A stretch of 44,515 bases of DNA from Cyanobacteria bacterium PR.3.49 (GTDB taxonomy: Bacteria; Cyanobacteriota; Vampirovibrionia; Obscuribacterales; Obscuribacteraceae): NCBI GenBank assembly GCA_013997645.1, contig PNKB01000020.1:1-44515 (forward strand). Reading direction: 5' to 3'. The notes beneath the pieces were generated by a model. It searched no databases and had not been told where the DNA came from. It worked only from the letters and a program-made list of their open reading frames with translations. Every line of letters begins with the position of its first letter. Within the stretch, counting starts at the first letter, position 1. The translations under genes were made by a program, and so were the position numbers. Below are positions 7,671 to 16,492 of the stretch, one piece after another.

Positions 7671-8768
7671 ATGAAAGAACTGAGCGTCATCGTTCCGTTT
7701 CTCTCTTCTCTGGCAGTCGGCCTGGCGATATTTCCTTTCTACATAAAATGGCTCAAGTCCAAGCAAGTGGAGCAATACTTGCGCGAAGAAGGACCGAAAA
7801 GTCATGCCGCTAAAGCTAAAACACCGACGATGGGCGGACTCGGTTTTATCGTCGCTATATACGTCGGCATAATTCCGGCCCTTGTTATGTCCGGGCAGGC
7901 GCCCTGGGCCTCTCTTTTGATCCTTGCTGCCGCCGGCGCTTGCGCGCTTCTTGGATTTGCCGACGACTTCGGCAAAGTGACCAGTAAAAGTAATAAGGGC
8001 ATCTCAGGCAAATTCAGACTGGGCGTCGAGTTCACGCTGGGTCTTATCCTGGCTCTCGGACTGTGGTTCCTGACCTCCGGCGCGGGCACGGTCATCCTCT
8101 GGCCCTCAGGCGACGGCTCAATGTATTCTTTCTCCTTGCCTCTTCTGGCATTTATCGGTGCCTCGATGTTCATCATGGCTGCCACGACCAATGCGATCAA
8201 TTTGCATGACGGCATGGATGGACTGGCGGGTGGGACGTGTTTTCTCGCGTTCGCCACCATGGCTGTGATTCTCTTTGTCACCGGTCAGCACGCGAATGCA
8301 GCGATTGCGGCGGCGGCAGCAGGTGGGTTGGCTTCTTTTCTTGTCTTCAACAAGAATCCTGCCAAAGTCTTCATGGGCGACACCGGCAGTTTGTTTCTGG
8401 GCGGGCTGATGGGCGCTCTTGTTATGTCCGGCGGTCTTATCGTCTGGTTCGTGCCACTCTCGCTTATTTTTATTGCCGAGACCGTTTCCGTCATGATGCA
8501 AGTCAGCTATTTCAAACTGACCAAAGAGTACAAACCGGAAAAACCGATGGCACCGCTTATGGTGGCGTGGCATAAATTGACCCACAAACTTCCCGGTGAA
8601 GGAAAACGCATTTTTCGCATGGCGCCGCTTCACCATCACTTCGAGGCAGTGATGGCAGAACGCAATACTGGTGAGGCTTCCGTCGTCTCTATGTTCTGGT
8701 TGGCGCAAGCGATTCTGTGCGCGGCTATTCTCTCGGCCTTTTTTCTGGGCGGCGCGAAGCTGCATTAG
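7671..8768 (+). CDS. mraY: Phospho-N-acetylmuramoyl-pentapeptide transferase
   Basis: 365 aa multi-pass membrane enzyme making lipid I from UDP-MurNAc-pentapeptide and undecaprenyl phosphate. Signature segments: KTPTMGGLGF, FADDFGKV (catalytic Asp pair), NAINLHDGMDGLAGG, FMGDTGSLFLGG and APLHHHFE. About ten hydrophobic helices are visible. The start was set at the ATG at 7671 (MKELSV); the frame is open to a GTG at 7644 but without better support. It lies apart from any mur cluster, next to the SLOG gene and convergent with the trehalose-phosphatase gene. Confidence 0.96.
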   Translation: MKELSVIVPFLSSLAVGLAIFPFYIKWLKSKQVEQYLREEGPKSHAAKAKTPTMGGLGFIVAIYVGIIPALVMSGQAPWASLLILAAAGACALLGFADDFGKVTSKSNKGISGKFRLGVEFTLGLILALGLWFLTSGAGTVILWPSGDGSMYSFSLPLLAFIGASMFIMAATTNAINLHDGMDGLAGGTCFLAFATMAVILFVTGQHANAAIAAAAAGGLASFLVFNKNPAKVFMGDTGSLFLGGLMGALVMSGGLIVWFVPLSLIFIAETVSVMMQVSYFKLTKEYKPEKPMAPLMVAWHKLTHKLPGEGKRIFRMAPLHHHFEAVMAERNTGEASVVSMFWLAQAILCAAILSAFFLGGAKLH

Positions 8769-8801
8769 TTCGACAATCAAAAAATTGAGCTTTTGAAAAA
8801 A

Positions 8802-9617
8802 TCAGCGAGCAGCAGAAACTTCAGCCATATATTTTCTTCTGACTTTGAGCAAACGTTCGATAAGTTCGTGCGTGTTCTCCGGGTTGTCGCACAAATAGTC
8901 GGGTCTGCCCATCCAGTGTTTGCCTACTCTTACGGCAATGCCGCCGCGGTTTTGCACGTATTCGAAACCTGGCTCATCGGCTTCCGAGTCACCGGCAAAC
9001 ATAAAGAACGTTTCGTCGATTGTTGAGTTTGTCAATTCATAGTGTTCGGCTACATTGGCTAATCCCAGCCCTTTGTGCCAGTCGAAATCAGGCATGAATT
9101 CTATGCTGGTCTGCAATCTGCGGCGGCGCAAATGCGGCACTTGATTGAAGGCGGCTTCAACTTCCGCCTCTATTTCTGCCATCATATCTGATGGCGTCAA
9201 ATGATAGTGCAGGCAAATGGTCAATTCGTGATCTTCAAGAATTGTTCTTGCTGCAGGCGTGACGATTTGCCGCAGTTTGTCGCGCAACGCGGCAATCGAC
9301 TCTCTGTGATGATCGCCCACTTGAATGTGCCTTTCGTTCTCCTCGGCATAGAGAATTTCCATGCCGTAGTTTCCGGCCAGAGTGAGTGGTGCATCGCCGA
9401 AATCATTTTTCAAAAATGGGATCGGTCGCGCCGAAACGATCGCAATGTGCACATTCGGCATTTGCGCCAGCGTCTTTAATGCTTGCACTGTTTCTGGTGG
9501 CACTCTGGAGGCGGCCGGGTCGACGGTGAACGGCGCCAGCGTGCCGTCCCGGTCAAAGGCCAGGAGCCAGTTCTTTCTATGAAATAGTTGGTTTAGCCTG
9601 TACTCGACCGGGTTCAA
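8802..9617 (-). CDS. Trehalose-phosphatase (OtsB)-like HAD hydrolase
   Basis: 271 aa. HAD fold of the trehalose-6-phosphate phosphatase group: motif I is DRDGTLAPF (residues 22-30; OtsB usually has DYDGTL), the SAR segment serves as motif II, HKG carries the motif III lysine, and GDSEADEPGF is motif IV. The start is a TTG at 9617 with AGGCAGG upstream. It lies 17 bp after the LRR gene on the same strand, so probably one operon. No trehalose-phosphate synthase is present in the window. A related sugar phosphatase (for example glucosylglycerol- or mannosylglycerate-phosphate type) remains possible. Confidence 0.82.
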   Translation of the reverse strand: MNPVEYRLNQLFHRKNWLLAFDRDGTLAPFTVDPAASRVPPETVQALKTLAQMPNVHIAIVSARPIPFLKNDFGDAPLTLAGNYGMEILYAEENERHIQVGDHHRESIAALRDKLRQIVTPAARTILEDHELTICLHYHLTPSDMMAEIEAEVEAAFNQVPHLRRRRLQTSIEFMPDFDWHKGLGLANVAEHYELTNSTIDETFFMFAGDSEADEPGFEYVQNRGGIAVRVGKHWMGRPDYLCDNPENTHELIERLLKVRRKYMAEVSAAR

Positions 9618-9634
9618 TCTGACCTGCCTTTCTT

Positions 9635-10999
9635 TTAACCCTGATCGCCGGTAACCAGCGATGCAGGATGGTTCTTTTGCACTTTGTCGCGCTCGGATTT
9701 CGGCAGCTTTGTGCAGCGATCGGCGTCCACTCTTGCCAGAGCTCTGATGCGCATTATGCTTTCAAGACCGGCTGGTGTAATGGCAGTTCCTGAAGCTTTG
9801 ACATAGCGCAGTCCTTTCATAAGCGAAAGAGATTTGCATCCGGCGTCGGTAATTCTTGTGTCGCTGATGTCCAGACTTTCGAGTTTGTCGAAGGATTTTA
9901 TCGTTTTCATACCTTCATCACCTATTTTGGTGTCGGCGATATACAACTCGGTCAATGCCGGAGCTTGGGATATCGACAACAAAGCCGGATCGGTGATGCT
10001 GGTTTTGCTCACATTCAAGATCGAAAGAAATGGTGCCGACTTGAAAGTGGCCAATGCTTTGTTGGTGATTTTGGTGCCGCTTAAATCGAGAGTGCGCAAA
10101 CGCATGTTTTTCAAATGTTGCACGCCTTTGTCGGTAACGCTGGTGTTGGAAAGAGAAAGCTCTCTCAGGTTTTTCAGCTTAGGCAGATTGGCCACACCGG
10201 TGTCGGACACGCCTGTTTTAGACAAATTGAGTGATACCAGACTCGATGCTATTAATAGTTTTGCAACGGTTCCGTCATTGACTTTGGTGCCGCTCACATC
10301 CAAACCGATTAAATAACGGAAGGAAGGAACCGCATCGAAAGTGGCAGCGGTGATGTTTGTATCTTGCAGCGAAAGATTGTCGAGCGCGCCAAAGGAAGAG
10401 AGCTGTTTCAGCCCTTCTTCGTTGATATTTGTTTTGTTGAGGTTCAAGCCTTTGAGATTGCGCAAGCCGGCCAAGCTGTATACACCACTGTTACCCACTG
10501 ATGTGTTGTTGAGCGAGATGATCTTCAGCGTATCGATTTTTCCGAGAGCGGACAGACCTTTGTCTGAGACTTTGGTGCCAGTAAGATCGATTTGAGAAAG
10601 TTTCAGTCCGGTTATTTTGGAGAGAAATTCGTCTCCGATATTTGTATCGTTAAGGATTAAATCGCGCAGACCGGTCATTTTGGCGATAGCGCTGCCTTCC
10701 AGATCAGAAATATTGCTTTTGCTGAGAATGAGTGTTTTCAAAGCCGCCTGCTGCGAGAGCAAATTGACGTCTTTCATGCTCAGAACGCGACCGGCAAGAT
10801 TGAGAATGCCTGTCTTTTTCGACGACTCGATAATTTTGTCTAAGGGATCTTCTTTCGGCTGAAGCTTGGCGCCGGTCAGTCCACTGCCAGGCAAGATTTT
10901 TGGAGTACTGCCTTCTCCGGCATAAGCCGGCTCCATCGAAACGCTGCCCAGACCAACCGAAATTGAGACCAGAAGACATGCAGTAACTCGCTTGAACAT
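9635..10999 (-). CDS. Secreted leucine-rich-repeat protein
   Basis: 454 aa. It starts with a Sec-type signal peptide (FKRVTACLLVSISVGLGS then AYAGEG). About 14-15 LRRs of 22-24 residues follow, of the form LxxLxLSxTxITDxGLxxL, the class common in large bacterial LRR families and F-box-like LRRs. It has no enzymatic domain and ends in a short basic/polar tail (KSERDKVQKNH). The ATG at 10999 has GGAAGG nine bases upstream; the frame upstream to 11038 lacks a site. Expected to be an extracytoplasmic binding protein. It is co-directional with the OtsB-like gene. Confidence 0.85.
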   Translation of the reverse strand: MFKRVTACLLVSISVGLGSVSMEPAYAGEGSTPKILPGSGLTGAKLQPKEDPLDKIIESSKKTGILNLAGRVLSMKDVNLLSQQAALKTLILSKSNISDLEGSAIAKMTGLRDLILNDTNIGDEFLSKITGLKLSQIDLTGTKVSDKGLSALGKIDTLKIISLNNTSVGNSGVYSLAGLRNLKGLNLNKTNINEEGLKQLSSFGALDNLSLQDTNITAATFDAVPSFRYLIGLDVSGTKVNDGTVAKLLIASSLVSLNLSKTGVSDTGVANLPKLKNLRELSLSNTSVTDKGVQHLKNMRLRTLDLSGTKITNKALATFKSAPFLSILNVSKTSITDPALLSISQAPALTELYIADTKIGDEGMKTIKSFDKLESLDISDTRITDAGCKSLSLMKGLRYVKASGTAITPAGLESIMRIRALARVDADRCTKLPKSERDKVQKNHPASLVTGDQG

Positions 11000-11192
11000 A
11001 TACAACACCTTCCCGCACAGGGGCGAAATCGTGACCATAGGCGAGGAAGCTTACTTTGAAACAGCTTTTCTTTCCAGTGCAATTGTCTAAGGGCCGCATG
11101 CATCCTGATTCTTTCCCTCCGCTCAGACACGGCAAAGGTCGACGGATGCTGCCGCTAAGAACGAGCAGGTAGCGGTTCACCAAGATTAGGAT

Positions 11193-11216
11193 CTCAAGAA
11201 TATACTCTTGAGTATA
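11193..11216 (+). promoter_or_regulatory. Overlapping inverted repeats at the TPR promoter
   Basis: TATACTC (11201-11207) pairs with GAGTATA (11210-11216), while CTCAAGA (11193-11199) pairs with TCTTGAG (11206-11212). The two pairings exclude each other. TATACT at 11201-11206 is a credible -10 box, with TTCACC at 11176 as a possible -35 (19-bp spacer). The palindrome therefore covers the promoter 19 bp before the GTG start, as an operator would. Confidence 0.5.
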
Positions 11217-11234
11217 AGAGAGTAAAGAAAATCG

Positions 11235-13085
11235 GTGGCAGCTAAAGTTACACAACTGGTTAAGGACCTTGTCTCCCAGCAGCGCTGGGAGGAGGCTTAC
11301 TCCGTCTTGTCACGCTTCACGGCTCAGGGGCCCACCGACCCGGAGCTGGAGTATCAGTGCGGTGTGCTTTCCTTCAATATCGGCAAATATGAAGACGCCG
11401 AACGGCATTTCAAGGCATCCTTAGCCATTGATTCGGCGAATGCTGATGCCCACTATTACCTGGGTTTGACGCTGCTCAAAGACAATCGTCCTCAAGAGGC
11501 GATGCCGGAATTCCGCGAGGCATGCGAGCGCAAACCCAATTTTGCCGTCGGCCATTTCCACTGGGGACTGTCGCTTGCTCAGATGGGCAGCCATAGAGGC
11601 GCGATCGGGCAATTTAACCAGGCTGCCAAACTAAACGTACGGCTGTCTGCCGGCTCTTACCAGGCTGGCGTTTCCAGCTTTCAGCTCGGACAGTATCTGG
11701 AAGCCGCACAGTATTTTCAAAAGACATGCAGCCTGGAGCCGCAGATGCCTGAGGCTTTTAACGCTCTGGGCGTATCCCTTTGTGCCATGGGTAACTATCC
11801 CGATGCCGTTCAATGCTTTGCCATGGCCGCGCAGCTGGACGGGCGCGCCGCCATCGTTCATCGCAACTGGGCGATTGCTCTCAATGCGCAGGGCTTGCTG
11901 GAAGACTCCTTAAAGCATTACCAGGAAGCCATTACGGTGGGCGGCAAAAATCTGAACGCAAAAGAGCGCGCGCTGCTTTACAACGACTGGGCTGTCAATC
12001 TTTACAAGCTGGGGCGTTCTGATGAAGCAGCGGAAAAACTTCTGCACGCCATCGATGTCGATCCATTTTTGATGAATGCCCGGCTCAATCTGGGGCTAAT
12101 TTACACATCGATGAAAGAGTACGACCTTTCATCCGAAGCGTTCGAAAAAGCACTGGACGTCAGTCCCAGCTCGCTCGAAATCGGGATGTATTGCGGCGTC
12201 AGCTATCTAGTTCTGGGCAGTTATGATGCGGCGATAGAAAAACTTACGCAGGTGCAGCAGAAAGGTCTGCGCGATGCGGAAGTAGACCTCTGGATCGGTC
12301 ATTCTTACCTGGCTAAAGGTGAGCTTGATAAAGCCGAAGAGCATTTTGGTCGCGCCAATCTGGCCGATGAGAATAATTACCTGGCGGTGGACGGCATGGG
12401 CTGCTGTTATGCGCTGCGCGGCATGCACCAACAGGCGGCAGAAAAGTTCAAACAATCTATTCAGCTCAAGCCTGATTATGCCCTCGGACACTTGCATCTG
12501 GCTCGCAGCCTGGAGGAAATGGGACAGGGCGATATGTCCAAGACGGAGTATTTCCAGGCGGCAAAGCTCGACCCGGGCTGCTTTGTGCCGGAAAAAGAAG
12601 CGATTGAATTATTGCTTAAGGCTTCTGATTTCGACCTTGTCACCACGCGTTCGCTCAAACTTCTCGAGATCAATCCCAGCGATCTCGATGCGCGATTGGC
12701 TCTTGCCAGAGCCTATAAAGGACGCAATCAATTGCAGGAAGCGCTCGAGCTTTTGCAGAGCGTGGTCAGTGAAGATCCTGAGAACTGGCAGGCTTTCGCC
12801 TCTCTTGGCCAGGTGTTTTTGTCGCTCGGGCAATTCGTCGATGCCGATGATATGTTCCGCAATGCCGCCAATTTGTTCGACGGTGACTCGCAGATGTTCT
12901 ACTTCTGGGGCAAGACTCTTTCTCTTCTCGGCTTGCACGAACTGGCTCTGGAAAAGTTCGAGAAAGCATGCGAAATCGATCCTTATGACGCCGACGTATA
13001 TGAAGCGTGGGGCTCGACTCTAAAGATGCTCGGCAAGTTCAATGAGGCGGCTGAAGTGTTCAAGCGCGCCTCCGAGTATATCTGA
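11235..13085 (+). CDS. TPR-repeat protein
   Basis: 616 aa made almost entirely of tetratricopeptide repeats, about 15 by eye. The recurrent pattern is W/Y-LG and A-Y..G near the first helix, then A...F..A and P at 34-residue steps. No signal peptide or membrane helix is visible, so it should be a cytoplasmic protein-protein scaffold. The start is a GTG at 11235 with only a weak GAGAG-type site. A histidine kinase gene starts 24 bp downstream on the same strand and a REC-HD-GYP gene follows, so the three may form one signalling operon. Confidence 0.88.
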   Translation: MAAKVTQLVKDLVSQQRWEEAYSVLSRFTAQGPTDPELEYQCGVLSFNIGKYEDAERHFKASLAIDSANADAHYYLGLTLLKDNRPQEAMPEFREACERKPNFAVGHFHWGLSLAQMGSHRGAIGQFNQAAKLNVRLSAGSYQAGVSSFQLGQYLEAAQYFQKTCSLEPQMPEAFNALGVSLCAMGNYPDAVQCFAMAAQLDGRAAIVHRNWAIALNAQGLLEDSLKHYQEAITVGGKNLNAKERALLYNDWAVNLYKLGRSDEAAEKLLHAIDVDPFLMNARLNLGLIYTSMKEYDLSSEAFEKALDVSPSSLEIGMYCGVSYLVLGSYDAAIEKLTQVQQKGLRDAEVDLWIGHSYLAKGELDKAEEHFGRANLADENNYLAVDGMGCCYALRGMHQQAAEKFKQSIQLKPDYALGHLHLARSLEEMGQGDMSKTEYFQAAKLDPGCFVPEKEAIELLLKASDFDLVTTRSLKLLEINPSDLDARLALARAYKGRNQLQEALELLQSVVSEDPENWQAFASLGQVFLSLGQFVDADDMFRNAANLFDGDSQMFYFWGKTLSLLGLHELALEKFEKACEIDPYDADVYEAWGSTLKMLGKFNEAAEVFKRASEYI

Positions 13086-13109
13086 GCATAATTTGACTAT
13101 ATTTAAAGA

Positions 13110-15311
13110 ATGAGCACCCCTCAAGACAGCGACTTATACATAAAAACAGAGCAGCTGATTCACTTTCGGCTGGCCTTTTCAGTCGTCAGTCTGGTCGTTG
13201 CCGTTTGCATCTCCTGGCTGGCGCGCGAAGAACTGGAGATCTATCCGGTCGTTGCAATTATCTTGTTTGTGGTTTTTTATTCAGCGATTTTGCTTGGCGT
13301 TCTCAATACAGGTATCGCCGGCTCCGAGCGCTTGCTCAAGCGCATTAATTCCAGCCTGCTCGGGCTCGATGTAGTCAGTCTGACCGGACTGGTTCACTTC
13401 ACTCGCGGTGTCGAGTCGGAGGTTTATCTTCTCTATTTGCTGCCGATTCTTCTATCCAGCTACACGTTTCATCGGCGCGGAATTTATGCCACGGCGCTTT
13501 TCGTTTCAATTTCCTACACCTCATTGCTTTTGGTTGAAAACGCCGCATTTTTGCCGTTTCTCATGGAAGGGCAATCTGATTCCGGTTTGGCCGCTGCGTA
13601 TTCGCACCGCCTGTGGGGGCGTATCGTGGCTCGCTCGACCATGCTCGTGGCAGTGGCATTTGTTTGGGCACGCTTTTGCCAGTATATGAGCGGAGTGGCT
13701 CAGCAAGGCGCCAACCGTCTCCGCGAGCAGCTTGACAATAACACTCGTCTGATGACAGAGCTGGAAGAAAAAGCGCGACGCGAGAAATTGATCAATTACA
13801 TCAATTCCGCTCTGCGCAGCACTCTCAATCTCAATCAAATTTTCGGCACCGCTGTTGACGAACTTGCCCAGGCGCTCAGGGCGCCGGATTGCGCTATTGT
13901 TTGCCGGGGGCGCAAGCCCAGCGATCCGCCTCTTATCGTTGAAGCGATCATCGACTCTCCTCTTTTTGCAAGCGAGAGAGAGAGCTTCGGCGACGGCGAA
14001 GAAGACGAGGCTTTTGTTCCGCGCCAGGAAACAGGGCGCTTCGACAGATCCCTCTGTGAATTCGTGCTGGCTAACAAATCAACTTACGAGAAGCGCGAAG
14101 ATTCTGATGGCAAGCTGATGAAGACGTTTCTCTTTTTCGATCCTAGCCGCGATCCGGCTTTTGCGCCTATCAAAAATTCCGAGAGTTTGATGCAAATGAG
14201 CTCGCTAATCGTCCAGCCCATGATGTATGGAGAAGAATCAAAGGGAGTAATTTTAATTGCCGATCGAGACACGCATCGAGCCTGGACTCCGGTCGAATTG
14301 GAACTGGTAAAGTCGGTGGCCGGGCAGGTGGCTGTCGCTGTCGAGCACGGCGAGCTTGTTCAAGAATTGTCCAGCAAGAATGAAGACCTCTGGTCGAAAA
14401 ACATGAATTTAGACGCGAAGAATCTCGAGCTGCGAGCCATTCAATCGCAGTTGATTCACCAGGAAAAGATGGCTTCACTTGGGCGTCTTGTTGCCGGCAT
14501 CGCGCACGAACTCAATAATCCGATCAACTTTGTGCACGGGAATTTGCCTTATCTGCGCGAGTATTTCGAGGATTTGAAAAAGCTGATTGCCGCCCTTGAT
14601 AATCTTTCGGGCGACAACAAGCCGGCTGTCGATGAGCTGAAAAATTCCATGCGCTACGACTTTCTGATTACCGACCTCGATCACATCATTGCCGACCTCA
14701 ACGAAGGTGCCGAACGCATCCGCTACATCATCCGCAACCTGCGCAGCTTCAGCCGCCTTGATGAAGCCGAGCTGAAAGAGGGATCGGTGCGCGAAGGCAT
14801 CGAGTCGACTCTGAAAATCCTCAGCCAATACTACGGGCGCGACAAAATTCCGGTGCAAACCGATTTCGCTGACCTGCCGCCGATTCTGTGCTACCCCGGA
14901 CAGCTCAATCAGGTCTGGATGAATCTCTTGTCCAATGCTGCCGAGGCTGTCCTTTCCGTCCAAGCGCCGCTGGTGAGGGTGAAGACAGTCAAGGAGGACA
15001 ATCGTGTAAAAATTACAATTTCCGACAACGGCTCGGGCATTCCGCCCGATGTGCAAAGCAAGATTTTCGAGCCGTTTTATACAACCAAGCCAGTCGGGCA
15101 AGGCACGGGGCTGGGTTTGTCTATTTGTCATTCAATCATCGACCGTCACGGCGGCGAAATTTCGTGCCAGTCCAGGGTCGATGAAGGCACCAGCTTCATC
15201 ATAAAAATTCCTATCTATAACAGTGCCGCGGATCTGGCAAACGTCAGAAGCTCGGGCGATGGAGACTTTATTTTCGAGCCGGCCCTGAACCAGGCTATGG
15301 AGCCCGATTAA
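13110..15311 (+). CDS. Membrane sensor histidine kinase with GAF domain
   Basis: 733 aa. Residues about 20-200 form five to six hydrophobic segments. A short coiled linker leads to a GAF domain (about 235-440), a second coiled stretch and a HisKA domain with the phospho-acceptor His466 in GIAHELNNPIN. The HATPase domain follows (N box WMNLLSNAAEAV, G1 DNGSGIP, G2 GTGLGLSI). It has no receiver domain of its own; the REC-HD-GYP protein 50 bp downstream is the obvious partner. The ligand of the membrane/GAF input cannot be predicted. Confidence 0.92.
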   Translation: MSTPQDSDLYIKTEQLIHFRLAFSVVSLVVAVCISWLAREELEIYPVVAIILFVVFYSAILLGVLNTGIAGSERLLKRINSSLLGLDVVSLTGLVHFTRGVESEVYLLYLLPILLSSYTFHRRGIYATALFVSISYTSLLLVENAAFLPFLMEGQSDSGLAAAYSHRLWGRIVARSTMLVAVAFVWARFCQYMSGVAQQGANRLREQLDNNTRLMTELEEKARREKLINYINSALRSTLNLNQIFGTAVDELAQALRAPDCAIVCRGRKPSDPPLIVEAIIDSPLFASERESFGDGEEDEAFVPRQETGRFDRSLCEFVLANKSTYEKREDSDGKLMKTFLFFDPSRDPAFAPIKNSESLMQMSSLIVQPMMYGEESKGVILIADRDTHRAWTPVELELVKSVAGQVAVAVEHGELVQELSSKNEDLWSKNMNLDAKNLELRAIQSQLIHQEKMASLGRLVAGIAHELNNPINFVHGNLPYLREYFEDLKKLIAALDNLSGDNKPAVDELKNSMRYDFLITDLDHIIADLNEGAERIRYIIRNLRSFSRLDEAELKEGSVREGIESTLKILSQYYGRDKIPVQTDFADLPPILCYPGQLNQVWMNLLSNAAEAVLSVQAPLVRVKTVKEDNRVKITISDNGSGIPPDVQSKIFEPFYTTKPVGQGTGLGLSICHSIIDRHGGEISCQSRVDEGTSFIIKIPIYNSAADLANVRSSGDGDFIFEPALNQAMEPD

Positions 15312-15361
15312 ATTCTACTTTCACTTATTGTTCAATGTTGATATAAACTTGAGGAATGGCA

Positions 15362-16492
15362 ATGCGTCACAAGATACTGCTCGTCGATGACGAAGAGGCG
15401 AACGTCCGCCTCCTCAGGCGCGTGCTCAGCGATGAGTACGACACTGTCGAAGCTTTGAGCGGTCAAGACGGGCTCAATTTGCTGAAAGAGCATGACATCA
15501 GCCTGATTATCACCGACCAGCGCATGCCCGGCATGACCGGCGTGCAACTTTTGAAAGAATCGCTGGCCGTTCGTCCCGACGCTATGCGTATCCTTTTGAC
15601 CGGATACACCGACGTTCAGGCGCTCATTGACGCCATCAACAGCGGCCACGTTTATAAGTACGTTCCCAAACCCTGGGACAGAGACGAACTCAAAGTAACC
15701 GTCAAGCGGGCAATCGAGACTTATGAGCTCAAGCAGCGCAATACGCAGTTAGTTACTGACTTGACCGGCGCGCTCTCCCAGCTCGAGGAAGTTTCCCTGG
15801 GTACAATCCGTGCTCTGGCTGACGCATTGGATGCAAAATGCGACTACACATCTGGGCACAGCCTGAGAGTTTCACAATACGCTTTGCTGATCGGCAAGAA
15901 CATGGGGCTTACTCCCGAGGAATTGCGCGATCTGGAACTGGGCGGCATTCTTCATGACATCGGCAAGATTGGTGTTCCGGAGTCTATTTTGTGGAAACCG
16001 GCAAAACTGACGCCGGAAGAAACAGCGATCATGGCCGAGCACCCGGTGAAAAGTGCGCAGATAATCGGTGATTTGCCGAGCCTGCAAAAAGCGAAGCGCT
16101 TCGTCATGCACCATCATGAATTCATGGACGGTTCTGGATATCCCGACAAACTGGCTGGCGACGCCATTCCTCTGGGGGCGCGCATAATTCTTGTCGCCGA
16201 TGCTTATGACGCGATGACCAGCGACAGACCGTATCGCAAAGCAATTGGGCATGAGCGCGCCATTCAAGAACTGAAAAAGTGCGCCGGCAGGCAGTTCGAT
16301 CCAAAGATTGTCGAAGTTTTGGTAGGCGTCCTGGGTGAAGGCGCCGAGCCTAATCCGCACGAATTGCCGGCGAGCCATCTTGGTGTTCAACTCGCTTCAA
16401 TTGATCCAAAGCAGACTGGAAGACAATTTCTGCGGGAAGCTGAACGGCTGGCGCGCCAGGGTACAGAAAGCTCGCCTGCCGAAGTGAGCTAG
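15362..16492 (+). CDS. Response regulator with HD-GYP phosphodiesterase domain
   Basis: 376 aa, RpfG-like. The receiver domain (1-120) has the acidic pair at 9-10, Asp52 in TDQRMPG and the lysine in VPKPWD. The HD-GYP domain (about 145-330) has HDIGKIG, HHHEFMDGSGYP and the DAYDAMTSDRPYR segment. Such enzymes hydrolyse cyclic di-GMP or related dinucleotides. The start at 15362 is preferred over 15356 because GAGG lies seven bases from it and only one base from the other. Its last 143 bp overlap the convergent GT9 gene. It probably receives phosphate from the kinase just upstream. Confidence 0.93.
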   Translation: MRHKILLVDDEEANVRLLRRVLSDEYDTVEALSGQDGLNLLKEHDISLIITDQRMPGMTGVQLLKESLAVRPDAMRILLTGYTDVQALIDAINSGHVYKYVPKPWDRDELKVTVKRAIETYELKQRNTQLVTDLTGALSQLEEVSLGTIRALADALDAKCDYTSGHSLRVSQYALLIGKNMGLTPEELRDLELGGILHDIGKIGVPESILWKPAKLTPEETAIMAEHPVKSAQIIGDLPSLQKAKRFVMHHHEFMDGSGYPDKLAGDAIPLGARIILVADAYDAMTSDRPYRKAIGHERAIQELKKCAGRQFDPKIVEVLVGVLGEGAEPNPHELPASHLGVQLASIDPKQTGRQFLREAERLARQGTESSPAEVS

